64,000 nt of DNA from Streptomyces sp. WMMC940 (GCF_027460265.1 NZ_JAPZBC010000001.1:3968501-4032500), one strand, 5' to 3'. Positions 27,172-35,971 are shown, numbered from the stretch's first letter. Notes: generated by a model from the letters alone, not told the origin. Numbers and translations are program-made.

Positions 27172-27651
27172 ATGCCCAGCCCCAGCAGCCGTTGGCACCG
27201 CGCCTTCGCGGTCGTGGCGACGCTCACGGCGGTGCTGGCGGGGGCGCTTCTCTGCGTGGGGACGGGCGCGGCCGCGGACACCGACGGAGCGACCGGGGCC
27301 GGCCGACCGCGGTTCGCTGTTCCTGTGTCCGTCGGTGTCGCTGCGCGGGTCGCCGTTACTCCGCCCGCCGCGGTCGCTCCGTCCGTCGCAGTGGCGGCGC
27401 CGGACGCGGTCCCGGCCGGCGAGCACCGGGCTCCCGGCTGTGGCGAAGGCTCCGGTGACGGCGGGCCGAGCCCCGCCACGCCGCCGCGCGGATCCGCCGC
27501 GCACGAACTTCTGCCCGCCCTGCCGACCGCCGCCCATGGCGGGGCCGGCTGCCCTGCGGCCGACGGTGCCGTCCTGGACCTCGCGCCGGAGCGCGCCCCG
27601 CCCGCGCTCGCGGCACCCGGCCCGATAGACCTCTCCGTCCTGCGCGTATAG
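27172..27651 (+). CDS. Small secreted Ala/Pro-rich protein of unknown function
   Basis: A 159-residue protein starting MPSPSSRWHRAFAVVATLT followed by AVLAGALLCVGTGAAA, a clear signal peptide with a likely cleavage at GAAA-DT. The mature part is Ala/Val/Pro-rich, with two cysteines (APGCGEG and AGCPAAD) about 46 residues apart that could form a disulfide. AGGAGCTCCC precedes the ATG at 27172. It lies 59 nt ahead of the DsbA-like/CcdA-like pair, so it may belong to the same extracytoplasmic thiol pathway. No domain is recognised. Confidence 0.6.
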   Translation: MPSPSSRWHRAFAVVATLTAVLAGALLCVGTGAAADTDGATGAGRPRFAVPVSVGVAARVAVTPPAAVAPSVAVAAPDAVPAGEHRAPGCGEGSGDGGPSPATPPRGSAAHELLPALPTAAHGGAGCPAADGAVLDLAPERAPPALAAPGPIDLSVLRV

Positions 27652-27710
27652 GCCGCGGCACCGCCCCGCCCTGCCCGTAACCCCGCGCCACCCGGAGAGA
27701 GAACACCGCC

Positions 27711-28556
27711 ATGCCCGCGTCCCGCACCCCTGCCCGCAGCGGCACCCGCCCAGCCCGCTCCCTCAAGCCGTTCGCGTACGGCGCCGCCGTCGCCGCCGCC
27801 GCGGTGCTGCTCGGCTTCGTCTCGTACACGGCCACCAAGCCCGACGACTCCGCGACCGGTGGGCGCTCCGTCGCCGACGTCTCCGCCGAGCCCGACGCCG
27901 GCGTCTACCCGGAGCTGGAGAAGCTCGCCCGGCGCGACGCCGCCGACCCGCTGGCACTGGGCCGGGCCGACGCGCCCGTGGTGATGGTCGAGTACGCCGA
28001 CTTCAAGTGCGGCTACTGCGGCAAGTTCGCCCGTGACACCGAGCCGGAACTGATCCGGAAGTACGTGGAGAAGGGCGTCCTGCGCATCGAATGGCGCAAC
28101 TTCCCGATCTTCGGCGAGGAGTCGGAGGCCGCCGCCCGGGCCGCCTGGGCCGCGGGACAACAGGGCCGGTTCTGGCAGTTCCACAAGGCCGCGTACGCCG
28201 ACGGCGCCAAGGAGAAGGGCTTCGGCGAGCAGCAGCTCAGGGAACTCGCCGCCGCGGCCGGGGTGAAGGACCTGGCGCGTTTCACCCGCGACGCGGACGG
28301 CGAGGAGGCACGTCAGGCCGTGGCGAGGGACCAGGAGGAGGGGTACGGGCTGGGCGCCACCTCCACGCCGTCGTTCGTGGTCAACGGCCGTCCGATCGCG
28401 GGTGCCCAGCCGGCGGGGACCTTCGTCGACGCCATCGAGGCGGCGCGGAAGGCCGTGACCACGGAGCCGGCGGGACCGAAGTCGGCGCCGACGACCCCGG
28501 CTCCCGGCGCGACCGCTCCCGGAACCCCGGTGCCGGGGACGGCGGGCGGGGAGTGA
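27711..28556 (+). CDS. Membrane-anchored DsbA-like thiol-disulfide oxidoreductase
   Basis: A 281-residue thioredoxin-fold protein with an N-terminal membrane anchor (about residues 20-40). The catalytic CGYC (C100, C103) is in VEYADFKCGYCGKFARD and the cis-proline loop is STPSFVVNG. The insertion between them is helical as in DsbA/MdbA-type proteins of actinobacteria. It probably oxidises or isomerises disulfides of exported proteins. The C-terminus is Pro/Thr-rich. Its stop overlaps the GTG of the CcdA-like gene (GTGA), so the two are translated together as a redox pair. Confidence 0.92.
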   Translation: MPASRTPARSGTRPARSLKPFAYGAAVAAAAVLLGFVSYTATKPDDSATGGRSVADVSAEPDAGVYPELEKLARRDAADPLALGRADAPVVMVEYADFKCGYCGKFARDTEPELIRKYVEKGVLRIEWRNFPIFGEESEAAARAAWAAGQQGRFWQFHKAAYADGAKEKGFGEQQLRELAAAAGVKDLARFTRDADGEEARQAVARDQEEGYGLGATSTPSFVVNGRPIAGAQPAGTFVDAIEAARKAVTTEPAGPKSAPTTPAPGATAPGTPVPGTAGGE

Positions 28557-29380
28557 GCGACATCGGATACCTGGCCGCCTTCCTGGGCGGCCTGCTCGCC
28601 CTGCTCAGCCCCTGCAGCGCCCTGCTGCTGCCGGCCTTCTTCGCGTACTCGATCGACACCACCTCCCGGCTCCTCGCGCGTACCTGCGTCTTCTACGCGG
28701 GCCTGGCGACGACCCTGGTCCCGCTGGGTGCCGCGGGTTCGTTCGCCGGACGCCTCTTCTACGGCCACCGTGACCTGCTGGTCGCGCTGGGCGGCTGGCT
28801 GATCATCGTGCTCGGGGTGGCCCAGCTGGCGGGCCTCGGTTTCGCCTCCCGGCGCCTCGCCGAGGCCGGCGGGAGGATCCGCCCCACGACCGCGTTCTCG
28901 GTCTACGCCCTCGGCGCGGTCTACGGGCTCGCGGGCTTCTGCGCGGGCCCGATCCTCGGCAGCGTCCTCACCGTGGCGGCCCTGAGCGGGAGCCCCGCGT
29001 ACGGGGGGCTCCTCCTCGCCGTCTACGCCCTGGGCATGGCGGTGCCACTGTTCGTCCTGGCCCTGCTCTGGGAGCGCTACGACCTGTCCCGCCGCCGATG
29101 GCTGCGCGGCCGCACCCTGCGCATCGCCGGCCGTTTCGAGCTGCACTCCACCTCGACCCTGTCCGGGCTGTTCTTCATCGTCCTCGGCACCGTCTTCCTC
29201 GTCTTCGACGGCACGACGGCCCTCCCGGGACTGCTGTCGGTCGACGACTCCTTCGCCGTGGAGCAGTGGGCCTCCTCCGCGGGGCGCGCGGTCCCCGACT
29301 GGGTACTGCTCGCCCTGGTCGTGGCGGCCGCGGCGATCGTCCTCGCGGTACGCGGGCTGCGGGGGCGGGACCGGGCCTGA
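28553..29380 (+). CDS. CcdA/DsbD-type transmembrane electron carrier
   Basis: A 275-residue membrane protein with six core helices plus a further C-terminal pair. The two family half-motifs are present: LLSPCSALLLPAFFAYS in the first helix and GLAGFCAGPILGSVL in the fourth, supplying the cysteine pair that passes electrons from cytoplasmic thioredoxin to outside partners. The GTG at 28553 overlaps the DsbA-like stop by four bases. The partner is therefore most likely that DsbA-like protein. It could support cytochrome c maturation or general disulfide reduction; no cytochrome genes are nearby. Confidence 0.9.
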   Translation: MSDIGYLAAFLGGLLALLSPCSALLLPAFFAYSIDTTSRLLARTCVFYAGLATTLVPLGAAGSFAGRLFYGHRDLLVALGGWLIIVLGVAQLAGLGFASRRLAEAGGRIRPTTAFSVYALGAVYGLAGFCAGPILGSVLTVAALSGSPAYGGLLLAVYALGMAVPLFVLALLWERYDLSRRRWLRGRTLRIAGRFELHSTSTLSGLFFIVLGTVFLVFDGTTALPGLLSVDDSFAVEQWASSAGRAVPDWVLLALVVAAAAIVLAVRGLRGRDRA

Positions 29381-29608
29381 CGGCGACCCGCCCCGGGAGC
29401 GACACAGCGCTGCGATCACCGTCCGCCCCTTTCCCCTGCCCCTGGCCCGTTCCGGTCCTGGTCCTGGTCCTGCCCGGGTCCTGCTCCGCGCACGGGGCAG
29501 GGGGCGGGGCGGGTGTGAGGGGCCTCAGGCGACGTCCATGGGGTCCTCATGAGGCAGTGGCCGACCGTTCCGACCCCGGGCGTACCGGTCGGCGCAGCCG
29601 ACATGAGA

Positions 29609-29639
29609 AAGCCCCCGTCGATGATCTCGACGGGGGCTT
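29609..29639 (-). terminator. Terminator of the Glu-Asp-Phe tRNA cluster
   Basis: A 13-bp perfect stem (AAGCCCCCGTCGA and complement) with a 5-nt loop lies 20 nt past tRNA-Phe. Confidence 0.85.
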
Positions 29640-29658
29640 CTGCCCTGATGGGCTGCGG

Positions 29659-29732
29659 TGGCTGGGGCCGGGGTCGAACCGGCGACCTTCCGCTTTTCAG
29701 GCGGACGCTCGTACCAACTGAGCTACCCAGCC
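29659..29732 (-). tRNA. tRNA-Phe (GAA)
   Basis: Acceptor GGCTGGG/CCCAGCC, anticodon loop CTGAAAA (anticodon GAA), T-loop TTCGACC, discriminator A. Last of three minus-strand tRNA genes. Confidence 0.96.
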
Positions 29733-29753
29733 ATGCGACTCGATGAGTCGCAG

Positions 29754-29828
29754 CGGTCCTGACGGGATTTGAACCCGCGGCCTCCACCTTGACAGGGTGG
29801 CGAGCACTCCAAACTGCTCCACAGGACC
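29754..29828 (-). tRNA. tRNA-Asp (GTC), second copy
   Basis: Same 75-nt sequence as the gene at 22572-22646. It lies between tRNA-Glu and tRNA-Phe in one cluster. Confidence 0.96.
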
Positions 29829-29874
29829 AGAGGTGATGCATTGTGCGAGAGCAAGTCTCGCACACGGTGGTGCG

Positions 29875-29947
29875 TGCCCCCAACGGGATTCGAACCCGTG
29901 CTACCGCCTTGAAAGGGCGGCGTCCTGGGCCACTAGACGATGAGGGC
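29875..29947 (-). tRNA. tRNA-Glu (TTC)
   Basis: Acceptor GCCCTCA/TGGGGGC (one T-G wobble), anticodon loop CTTTCAA (anticodon TTC), T-loop TTCGAAT, discriminator A. First gene of the cluster. Confidence 0.96.
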
Positions 29948-30027
29948 TAAGGGCCCGCCTGGGCGCTTCGCAGCGCGTCGGGGACGTGAGAAGCATATGG
30001 GATGCGGGGACCTATCGCCAAAACGGT

Positions 30028-31584
30028 TTACGAGGCAGGGGACGGCAGGCCCGTCGGGGACGGTGTCCGGGTTGCGTCCGGGCCCTGCGGTGGTGGCGCC
30101 TTGGCCAGGTGGCGGCTGACCTCGGCCGTCGTGAGACCCAGCCCGCCGAGGGTGATCTCGTCCCAGGCCTGAAGGGTCCGCGTGTCGCGGTCGAGGTAGA
30201 GCACGGAGGTGCGGACCTTCTCCGGCTCCTCGCGCTCGACCGCGCGCAGGCCGCCGCCGCCCGTGGAGCCTTCGATCTTGAGGCGGGTGCCGAGCGGGAG
30301 GATCTCGGTGTCCCGGCGGTGGACGTGGCCCGCCAGGACCAGCGGCACCTCGCCGTCGGTCTCGCGCGCGGCTACGGGGTTGTGGGCGACCGCGATGTCG
30401 ACCGGGGTGCCGGCCGCGCTCTGGTCGCGCAGGGCCGAGGCGAGCCGGATGCCGGCCATGCGCTCGGCGGGATCGCCCGCGGGGACCGTCGAGCGGTCCG
30501 GGGTGAACTGGGGATCGCCGGTGCCCGCCACCCGTAGGCCGGCCACCGTCACCGCGCGGCCCTCGTCGAGGACGTGGACGTTCTTCAGGCGCTGGAGATA
30601 GCGCTGGGTCACGGGCGAGTCGTGGTTGCCGCGCACCCAGACGTAGGGCGCGCCCAGGTCCGGGATCGGGTCGAGGAAGGTGTTCTCCGCCGCCGTGCCG
30701 TGGTCCATGGTGTCGCCGGAGTCGATGATCACGTCGATGTCGTACTGCTCCACGAGCGAGCCGATGATGTGCCACGAGGCCGGGTTGAGGTGGATGTCGG
30801 AGACGTGCAGCACGCGCATGGTGCCCGGGTCCGGCTGGTAGACCGGCAGCGTGGAGGTCGCCTCGTACAGCTTGGTGACGTTGGTGACGAGGCGTGCCAA
30901 CTCCTTCTGGTAGACGTCGAATTCGGTGACGATCGAGCGCGCGTTGCCGACGACCGAGGGAGCGCTGCTCAGCAGGCCGGAGAACCTGGGCTCCAGCACG
31001 GATTTCGGGTTCCAGGTGGCCCACGCGCTCACCCCGGCGGCGGCCAGCAGCACGAGGGCCAGGCCGCCGGCCGCGAGGGCCCGGCGCGGGCGGCGGTAGA
31101 CGACGAGGCCCAGGGCCGTGGCGCCGGAGACCACGGCGACGCAGGAGCGCAGGGCGAGCTCGCGTGTGCCGTCCGTGACGTCCTGGCCGATCTCCTCCTG
31201 GAGTCCGGCGAGACGCTCGGGGTGCTCCACGAGTGCCTGGGAGCGGATGGGGTCGAGCCGGTCGATGTTGACGTCGAGCCGGATCGGCGCGGTGTGCGAG
31301 TCGAGGTCGAGGGCGCCGAGCGGGGAGACGTTGATCTTCGTGCCGCCGGAGAGCGACGGGCGGAGCGCCATGTTCGTGTCCACGGGTCCCACCGGGGTGC
31401 GGACGGCTCCCACGACCAGCAGCCCCAGCCATGCCCCCAGCAGGACGACGGCCACGAGCCCGAAGGCGCGGCCGTACGGGTGAGGCCTGTGGACCAGGGT
31501 GCTGACGGGGTTGGTGTGGTGGGATCGGTAGTGGCGCTTGAGGCGGACGAGGCCGGCATGGAGGAGTTCGTGGGCGCGGGCCAT
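30028..31584 (-). CDS. Membrane-anchored metallophosphoesterase
   Basis: A 518-residue protein. Two membrane helices flank an extracytoplasmic stretch (VVLLGAWLGLLVVG and the region around ALAAGGLALVLLAAAGV). The C-terminal half is a calcineurin-type phosphoesterase with the metal motifs VLHVSDIHLNP, IDSGDTMDHG, VWVRGNHDS, AVAHNP and LAGHVHRR, all intact. Likely topology puts the active domain outside. The substrate is unknown (phospholipid, nucleotide or teichoic-type polymer are options). ATG at 31584 was chosen to give MARAHELLHAGLVR. It is divergent from the minimal zincin at 31656 with a 71-nt gap. Confidence 0.9.
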   Translation of the reverse strand: MARAHELLHAGLVRLKRHYRSHHTNPVSTLVHRPHPYGRAFGLVAVVLLGAWLGLLVVGAVRTPVGPVDTNMALRPSLSGGTKINVSPLGALDLDSHTAPIRLDVNIDRLDPIRSQALVEHPERLAGLQEEIGQDVTDGTRELALRSCVAVVSGATALGLVVYRRPRRALAAGGLALVLLAAAGVSAWATWNPKSVLEPRFSGLLSSAPSVVGNARSIVTEFDVYQKELARLVTNVTKLYEATSTLPVYQPDPGTMRVLHVSDIHLNPASWHIIGSLVEQYDIDVIIDSGDTMDHGTAAENTFLDPIPDLGAPYVWVRGNHDSPVTQRYLQRLKNVHVLDEGRAVTVAGLRVAGTGDPQFTPDRSTVPAGDPAERMAGIRLASALRDQSAAGTPVDIAVAHNPVAARETDGEVPLVLAGHVHRRDTEILPLGTRLKIEGSTGGGGLRAVEREEPEKVRTSVLYLDRDTRTLQAWDEITLGGLGLTTAEVSRHLAKAPPPQGPDATRTPSPTGLPSPAS

Positions 31585-31655
31585 TGGTCGCGTATGCCCG
31601 CGTCCGCGCGGGGCTATGCCCACCGGTGGGGGCGCGTGTGCGTGACAATGGCCGG

Positions 31656-32006
31656 GTGCTGGAGATGACGCGCGAGGAGTTCGAGGAACTGGTCGCCGAG
31701 GCCCTGGACAGGATCCCGCCCGAGCTGACACGTCTGATGGACAACGTCGCCGTGTTCGTCGAGGACGAACCCGACCCGTCCGACCCCGAGCTGCTCGGGC
31801 TCTACGAGGGGACTCCGCTCACGGACCGCGGGGAGTGGTACGCGGGCGTGCTGCCGGACCGGATCACGATCTACCGGGGGCCGACGCTCCGGATGTGCGA
31901 GTCGCGCGAGGACGTGGTCGAGGAGACCGAGATCACGGTCGTCCACGAGATCGCGCACCATTTCGGGATCGACGACGAGCGGCTGCACGCGCTGGGTTAC
32001 GGATGA
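31656..32006 (+). CDS. Minimal zincin metallopeptidase (PF06262-type)
   Basis: A 116-residue protein of the small zincin family: MLEMTREEFEELVAEALD, then IPPELTRLMDNVAVFVEDEP, YRGPTLRMCES and the zinc site VVHEIAHHFGIDDERLHALGY, i.e. HExxHxxGxxD with a downstream His. Such proteins are single-domain putative peptidases with no known substrate. Start GTG at 31656 gives the family N-terminus; an internal ATG at 31665 is the alternative. No Shine-Dalgarno is seen, and GACAAT (31644-31649) sits 7 nt upstream as a possible -10, so the mRNA may be leaderless. Confidence 0.88.
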   Translation: MLEMTREEFEELVAEALDRIPPELTRLMDNVAVFVEDEPDPSDPELLGLYEGTPLTDRGEWYAGVLPDRITIYRGPTLRMCESREDVVEETEITVVHEIAHHFGIDDERLHALGYG

Positions 32007-32258
32007 GGCTGGGAACCGTGCCGCTGAGGGGGCCCGGGCGGTGGACCGTGCCACCGGCGGCCCTGGAGCGGAGACCGGTCCCGTAGCCGTGCCGGCGACG
32101 GGACCGACGCGGGCAGTCGTGCCGACGGGACCGGGGCCGGGGTGCCGATGAGCGCACACCCGTACCCACCCTTCGCGCGGCCCCCGTTGAGAGGCGATCG
32201 ACCCGGACGCCGACCTCCCCGTGCCGGCCCAGCGCATCGAGACCGAGGGGCCCCGGGA

Positions 32259-32590
32259 GTGGAAGTCCTCGCGGTGGTCGCGGCAGGCGGGGCGATCGGG
32301 GCGTTTGGCGCGGACGGAGTGTCCCAGCTCTGGCCCTCGGTCTGGCGACGTTCGCCGTCAACGCGTTCGGCTCCCTGCTCATCGGGGTGTTGATGGTGCT
32401 GGTGAGCGAGCGCGGGGTGGTCACATGTCCGCTCCTGCGGCCGTTCCTCGGCGTCGGGGTGCTCCACCTCTCGTACGAGACGCTGAGGCCGGCCGAGCGG
32501 GGCCGGCCGTTCCTGGCGCCGGCGAATGTGGCCGGGTCGGTGCTGGTGGGGCTGGGGGCGGTGGTTCTCGGGGCCGATCTGGCGGGGGGC
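32259..32590 (+). pseudogene. crcB/fluc-like fluoride channel relic, frameshifted
   Basis: Two plus-strand frames together resemble CrcB: VLAVVAAGGAIGAFGADGVSQLWPS in one frame, then ATFAVNAFGSLLIGVLMVL, PLLRPFLGVGVL and AERGRPFLAPANVAG with SVLVGLGAVVLG in the next. The NAFGSLLIG block is the CrcB asparagine motif, but the GGFTTFSTF segment is reduced to HLSYETLR and the frame shifts near 32340. No start or ribosome site fits. It appears to be an inactivated fluoride-export gene. Confidence 0.65.
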
Positions 32591-32705
32591 TCGGCGCGTT
32601 GGGCCCGGTACGGCGGCGGCGCCGGGCGGTCGCGCGGGGCGTGTCCCCAGCGGGGCTCGGGGAGTTGGGCAGGAAAACCGCGTCCTGTGCCCCGGAGGTG
32701 CCACC

Positions 32706-33293
32706 GTGCGCCAGCTGTCCGCCCCCGGCCGTTGTGCCGTCTGGTTCGCCACCGCGCTGGCCGTCGCGGCCTCCGCCGGCTGTGTGAGCGTGAGCGACGA
32801 CGCCGAGGGGCCGGCGCCAGTGAAGTCGCCGCAGCGGCGCGGCGCCGCCGCCGCCGAACCGGACGGCGGCGGGGGCGCGCCGGGCGGTTCCGGCGGTCGG
32901 GACCGCACGGGCATGGGCGGTACGGGGCCCTCCGGCGGCGGGTCCAGGAGTGCGGGTGCGGACGAGTCGGCGAGCCCGGGCGTCTCCGCGGCGCCGCCGG
33001 CCTCGCCCCCCAGGGTTGCGGGTGGCGCCAGGCCGCCGTCCCCCCAGCGGCCGACGCCGCCGCCGGGCGAGCCGACGCCGCCCGCCGAGCCGACGCCCCC
33101 GGGCGAGCCGACGCCGCCCGCCGAGCCGACGCCGTCGAGCCCCGATCCCGGCCCCACCGGAGAGCCGACCGATCCGCCGACGGAGTCACCGGCCGCGGAG
33201 ACCCAGATGGGCGCGATGCGGGAGGCCGTCGACACGCAAGGGCAGGGGTTCGGCGCTGAGCCGGAGGCGTCACCGCAGATGGCACCCGTGTGA
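32706..33293 (+). CDS. Proline-rich lipoprotein
   Basis: A 195-residue predicted lipoprotein: the start MRQLSAPGRCAVWFATALA leads to a lipobox SAGC (Cys about 30). The mature part is disordered, Gly/Ser-rich and then carries about four alternating PGEPTPP/PAEPTPP repeats and an acidic end. Such tails often span the cell wall. No folded domain is seen. GTG at 32706 is preceded by GGAGGTGCCACC. It follows the crcB relic by about 115 nt. Composition-driven, so similarity searches would say little; function unknown. Confidence 0.65.
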   Translation: MRQLSAPGRCAVWFATALAVAASAGCVSVSDDAEGPAPVKSPQRRGAAAAEPDGGGGAPGGSGGRDRTGMGGTGPSGGGSRSAGADESASPGVSAAPPASPPRVAGGARPPSPQRPTPPPGEPTPPAEPTPPGEPTPPAEPTPSSPDPGPTGEPTDPPTESPAAETQMGAMREAVDTQGQGFGAEPEASPQMAPV

Positions 33294-33328
33294 CCGTGGC
33301 CGGGCGCGGCGGGGACGCGAACGGAGTT

Positions 33329-33430
33329 CCCGTTCGTGGGGCACCGGCACGATGCCCGAGTGCGGTCCGCGTCCCGTTCGTGGGGCACCGGCACGATGCC
33401 GGAGTGCGGTCCGCGTTCCCGTTCGTGGGC
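33329..33430 (+). repeat. Tandem repeat of about 44-45 bp, two and a bit copies
   Basis: Units beginning CCCGTTCGTGGGGCACCGG start at 33329, 33373 and 33418 (spacing 44 and 45); the first two are nearly identical and the third stops after 12 bases. They lie in the 446-nt non-coding gap between the lipoprotein and the DEAD-box helicase. Confidence 0.85.
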
Positions 33431-33552
33431 GGGACGCCGACCCGGCGCCCGTCGACGCTCGGCGGACGGCGCGGGACGTCCGGTCGGAGCCGGTGCGATG
33501 GTGGCGCCCGGAGGGTGTCCCGGGAGTGTGACGAGCGACGCACCCAAGCGGT

Positions 33553-33582
33553 TTGCCTTGGGCCGGGGAGGGTGCGTATGGT
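33553..33582 (+). promoter_or_regulatory. Possible promoter of the DEAD-box helicase gene
   Basis: TTGCCT (33553-33558), 18-nt spacer, TATGGT (33577-33582). Transcription from here would give a leader of about 150 nt before the ATG at 33740, as in many cold-induced helicase genes. Confidence 0.4.
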
Positions 33583-33739
33583 GGTAGATCGTTTGATCCC
33601 ATTTGCCCGGCGCCACCACCGAAGCGCGCCGCGTGTGGCGCGTACTCTCCCTTGCCGTGGCTGACCGCATCGAGGCGGTCGAATTGCGAAACACGGAGTT
33701 TGGGCGCGTGCCGAGACTCCGGAAGGTTTCGCATTTCGC

Positions 33740-35950
33740 ATGTCCATTTCCAGTTCTGACCGTGCCGTCCTGCCCGAGAACGACGAGATCGTCGAGGCCG
33801 GGAACATCGGGAACACCGACGGCACGCACATCGCCGACGAGGCCGCCGACGCCGCCGGGACGTCCGAGGCGCCCGAGGTGACCTTCGGCGACCTCGGCCT
33901 CCCCGAGGGCGTCGTCCGCAAGCTCGCCCAGAACGGTGTCACCGTCCCGTTCCCGATCCAGGCCGCGACCATCCCGGACGCCCTGGCCGGCAAGGACATC
34001 CTCGGCCGTGGCCGCACCGGCTCCGGAAAGACCCTCTCCTTCGGCCTGCCGCTGCTCGCCACCCTGGCCGGCGGCCACACCGAGAAGAAGAAGCCCCGCG
34101 GTGTCATCCTCACCCCGACGCGTGAGCTGGCCATGCAGGTCGCCGATGCGCTCCAGCCGTACGGCGACGTCCTCGGCCTGAAGATGAAGGTCGTCTGCGG
34201 CGGTACGTCCATGGGCAACCAGATCTACGCCCTGGAGCGCGGCGTCGACATCCTCGTCGCGACCCCGGGCCGCCTGCGGGACGTCATCAACCGCGGCGCC
34301 TGCTCCCTGGAGTCCGTCCGGATCGCGGTCCTCGACGAGGCCGACCAGATGGCCGACCTGGGCTTCCTGCCCGAGGTCACCGAACTGCTCGACCAGATCC
34401 CCGAGGGCGGCCAGCGCCTGCTGTTCTCCGCGACGCTGGAGAACGAGATCGACAGCCTCGTCAAGCGCTACCTGGTCGACCCGGTGACGCACGAGGTCGA
34501 CCCGTCCGCGGGTGCCGTCACGACCATGACCCACCACGTCCTGGTCGTGAAGCCCAAGGACAAGGCGCCGGTCACGGCCGCCATCGCCGCCCGAAAGGGC
34601 CGCACCATCATCTTCGTCCGCACCCAGCTGGGCGCGGACCGCGTCGCCGAGCAGCTGCGGGACGCCGGAGTGCGCTCGGACGCGCTGCACGGCGGTATGA
34701 CGCAGGGCGCCCGTACGCGCACGCTCGCCGACTTCAAGGACGGCTACGTCAACGTGCTGGTCGCGACCGACGTCGCCGCCCGCGGTATCCACGTCGACGG
34801 CATCGACCTGGTCCTGAACGTGGACCCGGCCGGTGACCACAAGGACTACCTGCACCGCTCGGGCCGCACCGCGCGCGCCGGCCAGTCCGGCACCGTCGTC
34901 TCGCTGGCGCTCCCGCACCAGCGCCGTCAGATCTTCCGGCTGATGGAGGACGCGGGCGTCGACGCCTCGCGCCACATCGTCGGCGGTGCCGGCGTGTTCG
35001 ACCCGGAGGTCGCCGAGATCACCGGCGCCCGTTCGCTGACCGAGGTCCAGGCGGACTCCGCGAGCAACGCCGCGAAGCAGGCCGAGCGCGAGGTCGACCA
35101 GCTCACCAAGCAGCTGGAGCGTCTGCAGCGCCGTGCCGTCGAGCTGCGTGAGGAGGCCGACCGCCTCGTCGCCCGTGCGGCGCGCGAGCGGGGCGAGGAC
35201 CCGGAGGCCGCGGTCGCCGAGGCCGCGCAGGCGGCGGAGGCCGACGTCCAGGCAGTCGCCGAGGCGTCCGTACCGGAGCAGCCGGTGCGTGAGGCCCGCG
35301 AGGAGCGTCCGGTCCGCGAGTTCCGTGAGCGCCGTGACGACCGTCGTGACGAGCGGGGCAACTTCGACCGCCGTGAGCGCCGGGACAACGACCGTGGTGA
35401 CCGCGGTTTCGAGCGTCGCGACAACGACCGTGGCGGCTTCCGTCGTGACGACCGCCGGGACAACGACCGCGGTGGGCGTTCCTTCGAGCGGCGCGACAAC
35501 GACCGTCCGTTCAACCGCGACCGTCGCGACAACGACCGCGGTGGCTTCCGTCGGGACAACGACCGCGGTGGCTTCCGCCGGGACAACGACCGCGGTGGGC
35601 GTTCCTTCGAGCGGCGTGACAACGACCGTCCGTTCAACCGCGACCGCCGGGACAACGACCGTGGTGACCGCGGTTTCGAGCGTCGCGACAACGACCGTGG
35701 CGGCTTCCGTCGTGACGACCGTCGCGACGACCGCGGCGGCCGTTCCTTCGAGCGCCGCGACCACCGCGCCGGAAGCGACCGTCCGTTCAACCGCGACCGC
35801 CGCGACGACCGCCCCTCGGGCGGCGGCTTCCGCTCCGGCGGCCACGACCGCCCGTACGGCCGCCGTGACGACCACCGCGGCGGTTCGAACTCCGGTTCCT
35901 TCGGGGGCGGTCGCCGTGACGACAAGCCTCGCTGGAAGCGCAACGGCTGA
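33740..35950 (+). CDS. DEAD-box RNA helicase with Arg/Asp/Gly repeat tail
   Basis: A 736-residue ATP-dependent RNA helicase. Q motif region FGDLGLPEGVVRKL and PFPIQAATIP, motif I GRGRTGSGKT, Ia PTRELA, motif II LDEADQMADLGF, motif III FSATL, then the second RecA domain with IIFVRTQ, ATDVAARGIHVDG and motif VI HRSGRTARAG. After residue 430 comes a coiled-coil-like segment (TKQLERLQRRAVELREEADRL), and from about 510 a low-complexity tail built of RRDNDRG, GGFRRD, RSFERRDNDRPFNRD repeats, likely RNA-binding. Start ATG with GGAAGG upstream. Similar proteins assist ribosome assembly and RNA decay in the cold. Confidence 0.95.
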   Translation: MSISSSDRAVLPENDEIVEAGNIGNTDGTHIADEAADAAGTSEAPEVTFGDLGLPEGVVRKLAQNGVTVPFPIQAATIPDALAGKDILGRGRTGSGKTLSFGLPLLATLAGGHTEKKKPRGVILTPTRELAMQVADALQPYGDVLGLKMKVVCGGTSMGNQIYALERGVDILVATPGRLRDVINRGACSLESVRIAVLDEADQMADLGFLPEVTELLDQIPEGGQRLLFSATLENEIDSLVKRYLVDPVTHEVDPSAGAVTTMTHHVLVVKPKDKAPVTAAIAARKGRTIIFVRTQLGADRVAEQLRDAGVRSDALHGGMTQGARTRTLADFKDGYVNVLVATDVAARGIHVDGIDLVLNVDPAGDHKDYLHRSGRTARAGQSGTVVSLALPHQRRQIFRLMEDAGVDASRHIVGGAGVFDPEVAEITGARSLTEVQADSASNAAKQAEREVDQLTKQLERLQRRAVELREEADRLVARAARERGEDPEAAVAEAAQAAEADVQAVAEASVPEQPVREAREERPVREFRERRDDRRDERGNFDRRERRDNDRGDRGFERRDNDRGGFRRDDRRDNDRGGRSFERRDNDRPFNRDRRDNDRGGFRRDNDRGGFRRDNDRGGRSFERRDNDRPFNRDRRDNDRGDRGFERRDNDRGGFRRDDRRDDRGGRSFERRDHRAGSDRPFNRDRRDDRPSGGGFRSGGHDRPYGRRDDHRGGSNSGSFGGGRRDDKPRWKRNG
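35341..35800 (+). repeat. Degenerate tandem repeats encoding the helicase tail
   Basis: At DNA level near-identical blocks recur: a segment starting CCGGGACAACGACCGCGGTG at 35455 returns at 35578 (123 bp, 41 codons), and one starting CCGGGACAACGACCGTGGTG at 35380 returns at 35647 (267 bp, 89 codons). All distances are multiples of three. Confidence 0.9.
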
Positions 35951-35971
35951 CGCCGGGGCCAAGCCCTGACG

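Noticed and set aside
22737..28184. A single open frame on the minus strand extends about 1.5 kb upstream of the hrpA start
   Set aside because: The part above 26696 has GC-skewed random composition, overlaps the secreted-protein and DsbA-like genes on the other strand, and shows no helicase similarity. The conserved HrpA N-terminus starts at 26696.
29381..29608. Short GGTCCT repeats near 29456-29470 as a gene or CRISPR-like element
   Set aside because: Only a few imperfect copies in a GC-rich gap; no reading frame or structure supports a function.
33329..33430. CRISPR array
   Set aside because: The repeats are directly adjacent with no variable spacers, and no cas genes are present in the window.
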